From contig JABDCC010000008.1 of the NCBI GenBank assembly GCA_013288335.1, forward strand, positions 1-55,915: a stretch of 55,915 bases of DNA, read 5' to 3'. The translations under genes were made by a program, and so were the position numbers. The DNA comes from Alphaproteobacteria bacterium (GTDB lineage Bacteria; Pseudomonadota; Alphaproteobacteria; Rickettsiales; JABCZZ01). Below the pieces are notes generated by a model that was given only the letters and a program-made list of their open reading frames with translations, ran no database searches and was not told the origin of the DNA. Shown piece by piece: positions 29,302-38,173 of this stretch (position 1 is the first letter of the stretch; each line of letters opens with the position of its first letter).

Positions 29302-29723
29302 TTAGTTGTACAAGGCGTATAGAGTTCGACGCGGGTCACCGAGTGATGGAGCATGAAAGCAAATGCAAGTATTTGCACGGCCACCGCTATGCGATTGAAG
29401 CGACGTTTGTGGCGGCAGGCCTTGATAACCTTGGCAGAGTCATTGATTTTGGCGTGGTGCGTGAGCTGCTCGGCACTTGGGTGGATGAGAACTGGGATCA
29501 CGCGACGATATTAAATGATAAGGATCGCGAGCTTGGCGAGGCTATTGCTACAAAAACCGGTCAGAAGATTTTTTATATGAATGCGAACCCGACAGCGGAA
29601 AATATGGCGGATTACTTATTAAATAAGATTTGCCCTGAATTATTTGTGGCAGAAAACGCCAAATGCACCCGCATAAAACTCTATGAAACGCCGAATTGCT
29701 ACGCTGAGGCAATTTCCGCGTAA
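29298..29723 (+). CDS. queD: 6-carboxytetrahydropterin synthase (QueD/PTPS family)
   Basis: The 141-residue protein has the zinc-binding histidines His14 (FDAGHRV), His27 and His29 (YLHGHRY), the catalytic Cys23 region in SKCKYLHGH, DFGVVRELLGTWVDENWDHATILN, PTAENMADYL and the C-terminal Glu in LYETPNCYAEA. It converts dihydroneopterin triphosphate to 6-carboxytetrahydropterin for queuosine. GGAG 7 bases upstream favours the ATG at 29298 over 29280. Other que genes are not in the window, so a pterin role other than queuosine cannot be ruled out. Confidence 0.9.
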   Translation: MISCTRRIEFDAGHRVMEHESKCKYLHGHRYAIEATFVAAGLDNLGRVIDFGVVRELLGTWVDENWDHATILNDKDRELGEAIATKTGQKIFYMNANPTAENMADYLLNKICPELFVAENAKCTRIKLYETPNCYAEAISA

Positions 29724-29797
29724 ATATAAAAATTCTCATTGTATATAGAGTGGAAAATTATGTATGAAATAATTCACATTATTATATAGATAGAGTC

Positions 29798-30202
29798 ATG
29801 ACAGAAAAAGCACCACCAACATATACACGTCCCACCTCGCCGCATTTGCAGATTTACCACTGGCAACTGACTATGCTGGTCTCGATTCTGCACCGCGTGA
29901 CCGGTGTTGCGCTTTTTGTAGGGACGTTTGTGCTCATCGCCTGGATATGGGCTGCCGCATATGACGCGAATAGTTTTACCATCATTCACAATTTTCTTGC
30001 CGGGATCTATGGGCGGATTTTGCTTATCGGCTGGTCGCTTGCATTTTATTTTCACCTCGCAAACGGCATTCGCCATTTATTCTGGGATGTTGGCATGGGA
30101 TTTGAAAAGCACCAGGCAGATGCCTCCGCATGGGCGGTGGTAATTAGCAGTGTAGCGCTTACTGCTGGTACATGGACAATTATATTACACGGAGCGCAAT
30201 AA
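29798..30202 (+). CDS. sdhC: Succinate dehydrogenase cytochrome b556 subunit
   Basis: A 134-residue membrane subunit with three spans. It opens with RPTSPHLQIYHWQLTMLVSI and continues to LHRVTGVAL, and the second span carries HLANGIRHLFWDVG with the haem-ligand His region, both SdhC signatures. It anchors complex II and helps bind haem b and quinone. Its stop overlaps the sdhD start by one base (TAATG). Confidence 0.96.
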   Translation: MTEKAPPTYTRPTSPHLQIYHWQLTMLVSILHRVTGVALFVGTFVLIAWIWAAAYDANSFTIIHNFLAGIYGRILLIGWSLAFYFHLANGIRHLFWDVGMGFEKHQADASAWAVVISSVALTAGTWTIILHGAQ

Positions 30203-30600
30203 TGGAAAAATCTCCTTTGCGTTCTCCACTTTCAAAAGTTCGTGGTCTAGGCTCCGCAAAGCATGGCACCGGCCATTTTATTATGCAGCGCTTGACTGCG
30301 ATTGCACTGATTCCACTTAGTTTGTGGTTTGTCTATTCGCTCTTAAATGTTGCGGTAAGTCCTGACAGTGCAAAAATAGAATTATGGCTTTCCGGAGAAT
30401 TTAATGCCTGTCTTCTTATTGTGATGCTGATCGCGGTTTTTTACCACGCCAAGCTTGGGCTGCAGACAATTATTGAAGATTATATTCATTGCCCATGCAT
30501 GAAAATCACCACGCTGATTGCCAATATTTTTGTCAATTTCGCATTCGCCGCAATCAGTATTCTTGCGGTTTTAAAACTTCATTTTACTTTGCTTCATTAA
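30202..30600 (+). CDS. sdhD: Succinate dehydrogenase membrane anchor subunit
   Basis: A 132-residue protein with three spans. SPLSKVRGLGSAKHGTGHFI and QRLTAIALIPLSLWFV at the start and FYHAKLGLQTIIEDYIH in the second half (haem-ligand His, quinone-site Asp-Tyr) identify SdhD. The ATG at 30202 overlaps the sdhC stop; an upstream start at 30172 would lie inside sdhC and is rejected. sdhA follows after 12 bases. Confidence 0.95.
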   Translation: MEKSPLRSPLSKVRGLGSAKHGTGHFIMQRLTAIALIPLSLWFVYSLLNVAVSPDSAKIELWLSGEFNACLLIVMLIAVFYHAKLGLQTIIEDYIHCPCMKITTLIANIFVNFAFAAISILAVLKLHFTLLH

Positions 30601-30612
30601 GGAAAAGCGGCA

Positions 30613-32403
30613 ATGACTCAGACGTATAAAATTGTCGATCATTATCACGATGTTGTGGTTGTAGGTGCGGGCGGGGCAGGACTCCGCGCAACGTTCGGTA
30701 TGGCGCAGGCTGGGCTTTCCACCGCATGCGTTACCAAAGTATTCCCGACACGCAGCCACACGGTTGCAGCGCAAGGTGGCATTTCCGCAGCGCTTGGAAA
30801 TATGGGCGAGGATGATTGGCGCTGGCATATGTATGACACCGTTAAAGGCGGCGACTGGCTTGGCGATCAGGACGCGATTGAATATATGTGCAAGAACGCG
30901 ATGGACGCGATTATTGAGTTAGAGCATTATGGTGTTCCATTTTCGCGCACGGCTGAAGGCAAAATTTACCAGCGCCCGTTTGGTGGCATGACTACTAATT
31001 ACGGCGAAGGTGTTGCGCAGCGTACTTGCGCGGCTGCAGACAGAACCGGCCACGCAATTCTGCACACGCTGTATCAGCAGGCGCTCAAACATAATGCGGA
31101 TTTCTTTATCGAATATTTTGCGATCGATCTGATTATGGATTCCGAAGGCGCATGCCGCGGCGTGGTTGCCTGGAATCTGGATGACGGCTCGCTGCATCGT
31201 TTTCATGCGCATACCACGGTGCTTGCAACAGGTGGTTATGGTCGTGCGTATTTTTCCTGCACCTCTGCGCATACTTGCACAGGTGATGGTGCTGGCATGG
31301 CAGTGCGTGCTGGTTTGCCGCTACAGGATATGGAGTTTGTGCAATTTCACCCGACCGGTGTTTACGGCGCAGGCTGTTTGATCACCGAAGGCGTGCGCGG
31401 TGAAGGCGGGTATCTGGTCAATTCTGAAGGTGAGCGTTTCATGGAACGTTATGCGCCGCATGCAAAAGATTTAGCTTCGCGTGACGTGGTAAGCCGTGCC
31501 ATGACGATTGAAATTCGCGAAGGTCGCGGAGTAGGCCCGGAGAAGGATCATATATTCCTGCATCTGGATCATTTAGACCCGAGCATTATTCATGAGCGTC
31601 TTCCTGGAATTTCTGAAACCGCACGCGTGTTTGCCGGTGTGGATGTTACCAAGCAGCCGATTCCTGTGCTGCCAACGGTGCATTATAATATGGGTGGTAT
31701 TCCTACTAACTATCACGCAGAAGTCGTAACGCTTAAAAACGGCAATCCAGATTCTGTGGTGCCGGGGCTGATGGCGATTGGTGAAGCGGCCTGCGTTTCC
31801 GTGCATGGTGCAAACCGTCTCGGTTCAAACTCACTGCTCGACCTCGTAGTGTTTGGCAGAGCCGCCGCAATCCGCGCGCGTGAGACGATTACTCCGGGTG
31901 CAGCGCATAAACCACTCACAGAATCGGCAACTGATCATATCATCAGCCGGTTTGATAAAATTCGTTATGCCAACGGCACCAAGCGCACATCTGAGATTCG
32001 CAAAGACATGCAAAAAACCATGCAGAATCACGCCGCTGTGTTCCGTGATAAGAAAACTTTACTCGAGGGCGCTACCAAAATAAAACAAGTCTGGCAGAGC
32101 TATGACGATTTAGCCGTGACCGACAGAAATTTAGTGTGGAACAGCGATCTGGTGGAAGCGTTGGAACTTGATAATTTGCTTTCGCAAGCCGTGATTACGG
32201 TAAATGGTGCGCTCAATCGCGAGGAAAGCCGCGGCGCGCATGCGCGTGAGGATTTTGCTAATCGTGATGATGAAAACTGGATGAAACATTCACTCATCTG
32301 GTTTGATGAAAAAGGCAAAACCAAAATCGATTACCGTCCCGTGCATATGAACACGCTCTCTAATGAAGTAAAACCGATCCCGCCGAAGGCCAGGGTGTAT
32401 TAG
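30613..32403 (+). CDS. sdhA: Succinate dehydrogenase flavoprotein subunit
   Basis: SdhA oxidises succinate to fumarate. The 596-residue protein has the dinucleotide-binding [13 protein letters not shown], His49 in [10 protein letters not shown] that binds FAD covalently, the [15 protein letters not shown] active-site loop, [13 protein letters not shown], the [17 protein letters not shown] segment and the C-terminal [13 protein letters not shown] with catalytic Arg. Length is normal and nothing is broken. The iron-sulfur subunit gene sdhB normally comes next but is absent from the window. Confidence 0.97.
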   Translation: MTQTYKIVDHYHDVVVVGAGGAGLRATFGMAQAGLSTACVTKVFPTRSHTVAAQGGISAALGNMGEDDWRWHMYDTVKGGDWLGDQDAIEYMCKNAMDAIIELEHYGVPFSRTAEGKIYQRPFGGMTTNYGEGVAQRTCAAADRTGHAILHTLYQQALKHNADFFIEYFAIDLIMDSEGACRGVVAWNLDDGSLHRFHAHTTVLATGGYGRAYFSCTSAHTCTGDGAGMAVRAGLPLQDMEFVQFHPTGVYGAGCLITEGVRGEGGYLVNSEGERFMERYAPHAKDLASRDVVSRAMTIEIREGRGVGPEKDHIFLHLDHLDPSIIHERLPGISETARVFAGVDVTKQPIPVLPTVHYNMGGIPTNYHAEVVTLKNGNPDSVVPGLMAIGEAACVSVHGANRLGSNSLLDLVVFGRAAAIRARETITPGAAHKPLTESATDHIISRFDKIRYANGTKRTSEIRKDMQKTMQNHAAVFRDKKTLLEGATKIKQVWQSYDDLAVTDRNLVWNSDLVEALELDNLLSQAVITVNGALNREESRGAHAREDFANRDDENWMKHSLIWFDEKGKTKIDYRPVHMNTLSNEVKPIPPKARVY

Positions 32404-32442
32404 AAGAATCTAAAATCCGCTGCTGAACATATTATCAAAGCA

Positions 32443-32943
32443 GTGTGGATTGGTGGATTGGCTGTTTTTGTGCTTTTTTTTAGTATGGCTAATAGCTATG
32501 CTAGGTGGGGTGAAGGAGGGGGAGCAGGCTTTGAAGGTTATTTTAGCCTCATGTTTCCCCTCTTCTTATTTACGGTATATGTTTTCCCCTTTTTGTTCAT
32601 ATATGCAGGAATTCGTATGTCGGTATTTATTTATAAATACTATGCTTACAGTAGATTCCGGATTGTATTAGATAAAGACTCAACTGTTAAGGCCAGTATA
32701 AGCGGGCATATTGTTGCTATAATTTTATATATAATATTTTTATATTATGGAGGACTTGACGAAACTACAGCCCCACTCCTACTCTTTGTAGGCTTGCTAT
32801 ATTTGATGAACTTTATTTTTCTAAATACATTTATTGATAATTTGACCAAGAGCCAGATTACTCAATTGCCAATTCCTTATATTGCAATGATTTGGGCATG
32901 TATCCATTTATATATATTTATAATGCACAAATTATTTTTCTAA
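32443..32943 (+). CDS. Membrane protein, first of a paralogous pair behind sdhA
   Basis: About 166 residues with four hydrophobic spans and few charges. No family is recognised. The C-terminal part holds LLYLMNFIFLNTFIDNLTKSQ, which matches ILLNFIFLNRFINNLSKKQ in the next gene. The start is uncertain: the GTG at 32443 has no clear ribosome site, an ATG at 32485 would remove the first span, and the frame is open straight from the sdhA stop at 32401-32403. The region is AT-rich compared with sdhA. Confidence 0.5.
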   Translation: MWIGGLAVFVLFFSMANSYARWGEGGGAGFEGYFSLMFPLFLFTVYVFPFLFIYAGIRMSVFIYKYYAYSRFRIVLDKDSTVKASISGHIVAIILYIIFLYYGGLDETTAPLLLFVGLLYLMNFIFLNTFIDNLTKSQITQLPIPYIAMIWACIHLYIFIMHKLFF

Positions 32944-32993
32944 CCCGCCAACTCTTTCGCTCTCATTTTACCGCTGCAGGAGTTTATGAATAT

Positions 32994-33404
32994 ATGAATG
33001 AAGCACACTTTTCTTTGCCACCTTTTTTTGGTGGGATAATTTACTTAATTACATTTATAATAGGTTCAATAAATATTTCCCCTTTTTTGTATAAGTTTAT
33101 TGCGCGGTTTTGTTTTAGAGTGAATATAGATCTGTTCGCTACATTTATGGCATGTTTTTGTGCTGATTTTGGTACACTGCTTCTTGTAATATTCATCGTT
33201 CCTAAAATGATAATAGATCTTTCATTACCATTACCTATAACGGAATATTTTAATAGAATTCCAGAATTATTCACGGTTTGTATTATTTTATTGAATTTTA
33301 TTTTTCTCAATCGTTTTATAAATAATTTATCAAAAAAACAAACAGTAATATTAGTATCTATTAAGCCAGCATTACTTTGGGTAATTTTGTTATGCCTATT
33401 TTGA
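32994..33404 (+). CDS. Membrane protein, second of the paralogous pair
   Basis: About 136 residues from the ATG at 32994 (AGGAG 11 bases upstream), with four hydrophobic spans. It shares the NFIFLNxFIxNLxKxQ motif and the closing hydrophobic span with the previous gene. The reading frame is open to 32892 inside its neighbour, but a start there would lie upstream of the AGGAG. Strongly AT-rich. It converges on proC with a 10-base gap. Unknown function. Confidence 0.5.
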   Translation: MNEAHFSLPPFFGGIIYLITFIIGSINISPFLYKFIARFCFRVNIDLFATFMACFCADFGTLLLVIFIVPKMIIDLSLPLPITEYFNRIPELFTVCIILLNFIFLNRFINNLSKKQTVILVSIKPALLWVILLCLF

Positions 33405-33414
33405 AATTCATTTA

Positions 33415-34182
33415 CTAACCCAATTCCTTCGCCCTCTTCACCGCTGCCGCCACTGCATCATTAAACAGTGATTTCAACCTACTATCTTTCATCAGAACAT
33501 TTAACGCCGCTTCGGTGGTGCCGCCTTTGCTGGTGACATTTGCACGCAAGGTAGTGAGGGACTCAGAAGAAGATTTTGCAAGTTCGGCACTACCTATTAA
33601 TGTTTCAATGGCGAGTTTCTTTGCGGTTGCTTCATCTAGCCCTTGCGCGATACCTGCTTCAATGAGGCTTTCTAAAAATAAAAACACATAAGCAGGGCCG
33701 CTGCCGGAAATAGCAGTCACCGCATCCATTTGTTTTTCATCTTTTAACATCACGACTTCTCCTGCTGCTTTAAATAATGTGCTTGCTGTCTGTATCTCAC
33801 TATCGCGGGCTTTTTTATTTCCAATAATAGCGCTGATGCCTTTGCCGATGAGGGCAGGGGTGTTTGGCATCACACGAATAATAGTGGCATCGCCTAGCGT
33901 TTGCTCAAAATAAGCAATGGTTTTGCCAGCGGCTATGGAGATATAAAGTGGGGTTTCGCCAAATTTGTTTTTGAGTGTGGGGAGCAACGCATCCATTGAT
34001 TGGGGTTTTACCGCAAGCACAATGCACTCAGGAATAAAATCTACAGCCTCTAATGATTTCTTTCCTGCATCTGCATCGACAATCACAATTGCAGACTCCT
34101 TCATTCCCGCTTTTATCCATGCCGCGCATAATGCGCTGCCCATTTTGCCGTAACCAATCAGGAGTAAAGATTTTGGAAACAC
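33415..34182 (-). CDS. proC: Pyrroline-5-carboxylate reductase
   Basis: ProC reduces pyrroline-5-carboxylate to proline with NAD(P)H. The 255-residue protein has the Rossmann start LLLIGYGKMGSALCAAW, VLAVKPQSMD, RVMPNTPALIGKG, the substrate region AISGSGPAYVFLFLESLIEA and the C-terminal VTSKGGTTEAALNVL. It starts at a GTG with GAGG 8 bases upstream. A long hairpin (34217-34269) separates it from ybjN. Confidence 0.95.
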   Translation of the reverse strand: MFPKSLLLIGYGKMGSALCAAWIKAGMKESAIVIVDADAGKKSLEAVDFIPECIVLAVKPQSMDALLPTLKNKFGETPLYISIAAGKTIAYFEQTLGDATIIRVMPNTPALIGKGISAIIGNKKARDSEIQTASTLFKAAGEVVMLKDEKQMDAVTAISGSGPAYVFLFLESLIEAGIAQGLDEATAKKLAIETLIGSAELAKSSSESLTTLRANVTSKGGTTEAALNVLMKDSRLKSLFNDAVAAAVKRAKELG

Positions 34183-34216
34183 TGGTACCCTCAGAAAAAT
34201 ATGGGCACAAAAGAAA

Positions 34217-34269
34217 TCCGCCCTTGAAACACAAACTTACAATTTAGTAAGTAAGGATTCAAGGGCGGA
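34217..34269 (-). terminator. Long hairpin between ybjN and proC, probable terminator of ybjN
   Basis: TCCGCCCTTGAA (34217-34228) and TTCAAGGGCGGA (34258-34269) form a perfect 12-bp stem; ACTTAC/GTAAGT forms a nested 6-bp stem. On the reverse strand the stem is followed by TTTCTTTTG, a fair T-tract. The nested structure and length are also compatible with an attenuator before proC. Confidence 0.6.
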
Positions 34270-34327
34270 CTACAAAGAGTTGTTGTTTAACCTCTTTATT
34301 CTGTTCGGGCTCTTTATTCCGTATTCC

Positions 34328-34831
34328 TTAAGCTTCTCCGACCGTTTCAAATATCGCGGCCTCGAGCGCAGCTTCAGGTGATTTATGTCCCCACACCAGC
34401 GCCTGGAAGGCGGGGAAGAATCGTTCGCATTCCGACACAGCGATGTCGATCAAGTCTTCAAGCTGTTCGATGGAAATTACACAACCACCGCGCATCAACA
34501 TAGTGTGGCGGAACGCGATTGCGTTATCGTCATTTACTAAATCGAAATGCCCGATCCATAATTTGTCATTCACCATCGCGAGCAATGGATATATTTTTGC
34601 GTAAGCAGATTTAGGCAGCTTGGTTTCGAACGCGCAGGAAAAAATCATCGCGCCTTGTTCGGCTTGCCATGTAAACCACACACGATAATTACACCATGCG
34701 CTGGTTACTTCTGCGACGAGTTCTTCATCAGATGGGCGATCATATGCCCAGTCACGATCGATTATTACCTGCTCCACGAGATCGAGTGGGTTAGATAGAA
34801 GGTTATCCGTTTCAACGCGCAATGTCGTCAT
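34328..34831 (-). CDS. YbjN domain-containing protein
   Basis: A 167-residue acidic cytosolic protein that starts MTTLRVETDNLLSNPLDLVE at the ATG at 34831, with GAGG upstream. Its middle reads WFTWQAEQGAMIFSCAFETK and later VNDKLWIGHFDLVNDDNAIA then FRHTML, the layout of alphaproteobacterial YbjN-type proteins, which resemble type III secretion chaperones in fold. The role is unknown; E. coli YbjN affects motility and stress responses. Confidence 0.8.
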   Translation of the reverse strand: MTTLRVETDNLLSNPLDLVEQVIIDRDWAYDRPSDEELVAEVTSAWCNYRVWFTWQAEQGAMIFSCAFETKLPKSAYAKIYPLLAMVNDKLWIGHFDLVNDDNAIAFRHTMLMRGGCVISIEQLEDLIDIAVSECERFFPAFQALVWGHKSPEAALEAAIFETVGEA

Positions 34832-35031
34832 TGAACCAATCCTCAAGTTGTAGAAATTAAAAAATGGAAAGATAACTAAAGCTAAACGCCTCAAGGACAA
34901 GATTACACTGTAGACGGCAAAAATCCAGGGTTTTTAGGGTCTATTTGAGTAAATTATTCACAACCATGAGCTGTATTGATAAGTTGGTGTGACTCTTTTA
35001 AGGACTTATCAACAGTGACATTTTACAGAGT

Positions 35032-35283
35032 TTATTTAGATTCCAGTGACTTCTCTAATTCCGCGAGTTTCTTTTCAAGGTTTTCTTGTTTTAGGCGAGC
35101 CTGTTCTGCCATGAGACGGACGACTTCAAACTCCTCGCGCCGCACCAGATTCATGCGGGAGAGGATTTTCTCTACTTTATCCATTACCATAGCTTCGACC
35201 TCGCGTTTCATATCGGCAATGGTACCTGCTGCACCAGATGCGAGCTTGGCAAAATCATCAAACAGTTTGGAATCTTTTTGCAT
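35032..35283 (-). CDS. ubiK: UbiK-type ubiquinone accessory factor (BMFP domain)
   Basis: An 83-residue helical protein. The first half (FDDFAKLASGAAGTIADMKR) is amphipathic; the second (MNLVRREEFEVVRLMAEQAR then a Lys/Glu/Leu-rich coiled coil) is the BMFP/YqiC signature, VRREEFEVVR being typical. UbiK supports the aerobic Ubi complex that hydroxylates the quinone ring. It is far from ubiA, as usual. A role in membrane fusion has also been proposed for the family. Confidence 0.85.
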   Translation of the reverse strand: MQKDSKLFDDFAKLASGAAGTIADMKREVEAMVMDKVEKILSRMNLVRREEFEVVRLMAEQARLKQENLEKKLAELEKSLESK

Positions 35284-35397
35284 AAAATTTTCAATTATAA
35301 AAATTTGAAGTGGTTATGAAATTGGCACACGATTTAAACTCGACTCGAAACTTTAACCATGTATAAGATCAAAAATCAATCAACAACGGAGGAAACT

Positions 35398-36015
35398 ATG
35401 TACACACTTTATTATATGCCCGGCGCATGCTCTATGGCAATTCACGTAGTCTTAAATGAACTTGGCCAGCAAGTGACTCTTGAAAATGTTGGCGGCGACA
35501 AACGCCCGGAAGCATTCTTAAAAATAAACCCACGTGGTAATGTGCCAACACTCGTAGATGATGGCCACACGATTCGCGAGGGTGGTGCAATCATCGTCTA
35601 TTTGAACGATAAGCATAAAGGCGCGCTGTTGCCCGCATCAGGCTTTGAGCGCGCAGCTGCACTTGAGTGGTTGATGTTCTGCAATGCCACTTTGCACCCT
35701 GCTTACGGCCGCGCATTTTTTGCCATGAAAGCATTAAAAGGTGAAGAGCAGAAAAATATTCTTTCCTTGAGCGTGAGCAACATCAATAAATTATGGCAAG
35801 ATGTAGAACAGCGTTTAGGCAGCTCAGAATATCTGGCTGGCAATACACTCACTGCCGGAGATATTCTGCTTACGGTTATTGCTAACTGGTCAGCACATTT
35901 CCCTGATATTAAAATTGGTGAAAATACAAAACGATTGCTCCGTGAAGTAATTGCGCGTCCTGCTTACCAGAAAGCGCTGCAAGCGGAAAAAGTTGAATAT
36001 AAGGTTGCGGCGTAA
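35398..36015 (+). CDS. Glutathione S-transferase family protein
   Basis: A 205-residue protein with an N-terminal thioredoxin-like domain (YTLYYMPGACSMAIHVVLNE, NPRGNVPTLVDDG, IREGGAIIVYL, the glutathione-site Glu-Gly pattern) and an all-helical C-terminal domain (YLAGNTLTAGDILL). The serine in ACSMA is the likely activating residue, as in beta-class enzymes with Ser/Cys. GGAGG before the ATG at 35398 decides the start over 35359. gshA nearby provides the cofactor pathway. The substrate is unknown. Confidence 0.9.
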   Translation: MYTLYYMPGACSMAIHVVLNELGQQVTLENVGGDKRPEAFLKINPRGNVPTLVDDGHTIREGGAIIVYLNDKHKGALLPASGFERAAALEWLMFCNATLHPAYGRAFFAMKALKGEEQKNILSLSVSNINKLWQDVEQRLGSSEYLAGNTLTAGDILLTVIANWSAHFPDIKIGENTKRLLREVIARPAYQKALQAEKVEYKVAA

Positions 36016-36032
36016 CTTTAAATTTTATCTTA

Positions 36033-36803
36033 ATGGCAACTCATCCGGAATATCCGCGCACCCGTCTTTATAGTGAACAACCGCTCATGGGTGGCGCGAG
36101 TATATCTCTGGATGAGAAGCGATCCCATTACCTTGCTAACGTGCTGCGCCAAAAAACTGGCGATAAAATAGCTATTTTCAATGGGATAGATGGGGAGTGG
36201 CTGGCGGAAATCAGCTCTCTTAGCAAAAAATCCGTAACATTGTCTGTGCAGAAACAACTGAGAGCTCAGAAAACTTCTTCTGATTTGTGGCTTGTTTGCG
36301 CTCCGCTTAAGTCCGGTAAAAGCGAATGGGTTCTGGAAAAAGCTACCGAGCTTGGCATATCGGCGTTTGTTCCGGTAAAAACCAACTTTACCATTGTGGA
36401 TAAAACTAATGCAGAACGTTTGACCGTCATTGCTATTGAAGCTTCCGAACAATGTGAGCGTTTAGATGTTCCTATTATTAAACCTATCATAACTTTGGAA
36501 AAACTGCTTGGAAGCTGGCCGAAAGATCGCCTGTTGATTTATGGTGATGAATCCGGTGCCAGCAAAAGCGCGAAAGAATTATTGCCGGAAATTCCACATA
36601 CAAGTTATGCGGTACTGATAGGACCCGAAGGCGGATTCTCCACCACTGAACTTGCTTTACTGCGCGAGTTACCTTATGCAGTGGGGATGTGTCTTGGGCC
36701 ACGTGTGCTGCGTGCCGATACTGCGGCAATAGCGGCGCTTACACTCATGCAGGCATGGCTGGGCGACTGGAACGAGAAACCAGCTTTCAGGGCGGCGGAA
36801 TAA
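36033..36803 (+). CDS. rsmE: 16S rRNA m3U1498 methyltransferase RsmE
   Basis: RsmE methylates U1498 of 16S rRNA with SAM. The 256-residue protein has the N-terminal PUA-like part (RSHYLANVLRQKTGDKIAIF) and a SPOUT knot with KSEWVLEKATELG, the SERCxR-like EASEQCERLDVP, LLIYGDESG, IGPEGGFSTTELALL and LGPRVLRADTAAIAAL. It precedes gshA by 24 bases, a common alphaproteobacterial pair. Confidence 0.95.
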   Translation: MATHPEYPRTRLYSEQPLMGGASISLDEKRSHYLANVLRQKTGDKIAIFNGIDGEWLAEISSLSKKSVTLSVQKQLRAQKTSSDLWLVCAPLKSGKSEWVLEKATELGISAFVPVKTNFTIVDKTNAERLTVIAIEASEQCERLDVPIIKPIITLEKLLGSWPKDRLLIYGDESGASKSAKELLPEIPHTSYAVLIGPEGGFSTTELALLRELPYAVGMCLGPRVLRADTAAIAALTLMQAWLGDWNEKPAFRAAE

Positions 36804-36827
36804 AAGGGCCATAATAATAGGGATGCT

Positions 36828-38084
36828 ATGTCACAGATAATTACCAAGCTTGATGATTTATTTCAGGCGCGCCGCGAAGAAATAGAAGAATGGTTACATA
36901 AAAAACGCACCAAGAAACCGCCTTTTTTCTATAGCTCGGTGGATTTGCGTCATTCAGGTGTGCGCATTGCGCCGGTAGATACCAACTTATTTCCAGCAGG
37001 TTTTAATAATCTTTCACCGGCAGCACGTGATCGCTCAATCAATCTGATGCATGACCGGCTTGAGGCTATGAAGCCTGTGCCAAAGAAAATATTGATTATA
37101 CCAGAAAACCACACGCGCAACCTTGCTTATATTGAGAATCTTTTTGTACTGAGTGGATTGATTAGTGAGACGGGCAGGGAAGTGCGCATTGGCAGCCTTA
37201 CCGCGACGGAGCCGTTGTCACTTCAATCCATGAATGAAAATACAGTCATGGAATTTCCGCTGATCAGAACCAACAACCGGATTTCCACCAGTGATGGCTT
37301 CGAGCCCGATTTAATAATTCTCAATAATGACTGCACTGCGGGTGCGCCGGAAATATTGATAGGAATAAAACAGCCGATTGAGCCCAGTTACCATATGGGC
37401 TGGTACACAAGGCGTAAGAGTGAACATTTTCGGGCTTATACACAAATCACTCGTGAGTTTGCTGAGAAATTTAATTTTGACCCCTGGCTGATATCAGCAG
37501 GGTTTCACCGTTGTGGAGTGGTGAATTTCCATGAACGTGTTGGCATTGAATGTGTGGCGCTCGGTGTCGAGAAAGTGCTACATACAATGCGTCAGAAATA
37601 CGAAGAGTACGGAGTGACCGAGAAACCTTATGTATTTGTAAAAGCTGATAGCGGTACTTACGGTATGGGTATCATGACGGTTGGAAGCAGTGATGAGCTT
37701 TTGGAGCTCAACAAAAAAACCCGCAATAAAATGAATACCATTAAAGAAGGCACGCAAAATACCGAAGTGATTATTCAGGAAGGTATTCCCACGATTGATG
37801 TTGTGGAGGGTGCTCCTGCAGAGGCGATGGTGTATCTGGTGGACGGCGTTCCGGTAGGGGGTGCTTACCGCATCAATAGCGAACGCGATGCAAATTCTAA
37901 CCTCAATGCTGCTGGCATGCGCTTTGTTGGCATGTGTGACGAAAGCGAATGTGCGGAAAGTGCGCGCGAGAAAATAAAAATCCCGGGATGTAACTTCAAT
38001 GTCTTTGGGCTCGTCTCAACGCTTGCTGCCCTTGCTGCCGCCAATGAAGTATATGACAGTTTAGATATTGGCTTTAGTATCTGA
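36828..38084 (+). CDS. gshA: Glutamate-cysteine ligase (proteobacterial GshA type, TIGR02049-like)
   Basis: The enzyme joins glutamate and cysteine, the first step of glutathione synthesis. The 418-residue protein starts with a helical segment, then SSVDLRHSGVRIAPVDTNLF and PAGFNNLS, PENHTRNLAYIENL and, in the C-terminal half, an ATP-grasp-like YVFVKADSGTYGMGIMTV and VDGVPVGGAYRIN. This is the type first noted in Acidithiobacillus and found in many proteobacteria, unrelated in length to E. coli GshA. gshB is not in the window. Confidence 0.92.
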   Translation: MSQIITKLDDLFQARREEIEEWLHKKRTKKPPFFYSSVDLRHSGVRIAPVDTNLFPAGFNNLSPAARDRSINLMHDRLEAMKPVPKKILIIPENHTRNLAYIENLFVLSGLISETGREVRIGSLTATEPLSLQSMNENTVMEFPLIRTNNRISTSDGFEPDLIILNNDCTAGAPEILIGIKQPIEPSYHMGWYTRRKSEHFRAYTQITREFAEKFNFDPWLISAGFHRCGVVNFHERVGIECVALGVEKVLHTMRQKYEEYGVTEKPYVFVKADSGTYGMGIMTVGSSDELLELNKKTRNKMNTIKEGTQNTEVIIQEGIPTIDVVEGAPAEAMVYLVDGVPVGGAYRINSERDANSNLNAAGMRFVGMCDESECAESAREKIKIPGCNFNVFGLVSTLAALAAANEVYDSLDIGFSI

Positions 38085-38086
38085 AT

Positions 38087-38173
38087 TTATTCAGGGGGCA
38101 CGCTGCCCCCGATTTCGCTCCACGAAATCTCCCCTGCGATGTCGTCGTGAAGAACTCCTCCGCGTACCGTCAT
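38087..38173 (-). other. GC-rich double-hairpin segment with a 28-codon open frame
   Basis: GGGGGCACGCTGCCCCC (38094-38110) is a perfect 7-bp stem around CGC, and GATTTCG/CGAAATC (38111-38129) forms a second stem around a 5-base loop. On the reverse strand an ATG at 38173, sharing a base with the stop of the GT87-like gene, opens 28 codons reading MTVRGGVLHDDIAGEISWSE, ending at 38087. It looks more like a copy of a dispersed palindromic repeat than a gene. It could also end gshA transcription, though no T-tract follows. Confidence 0.45.
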
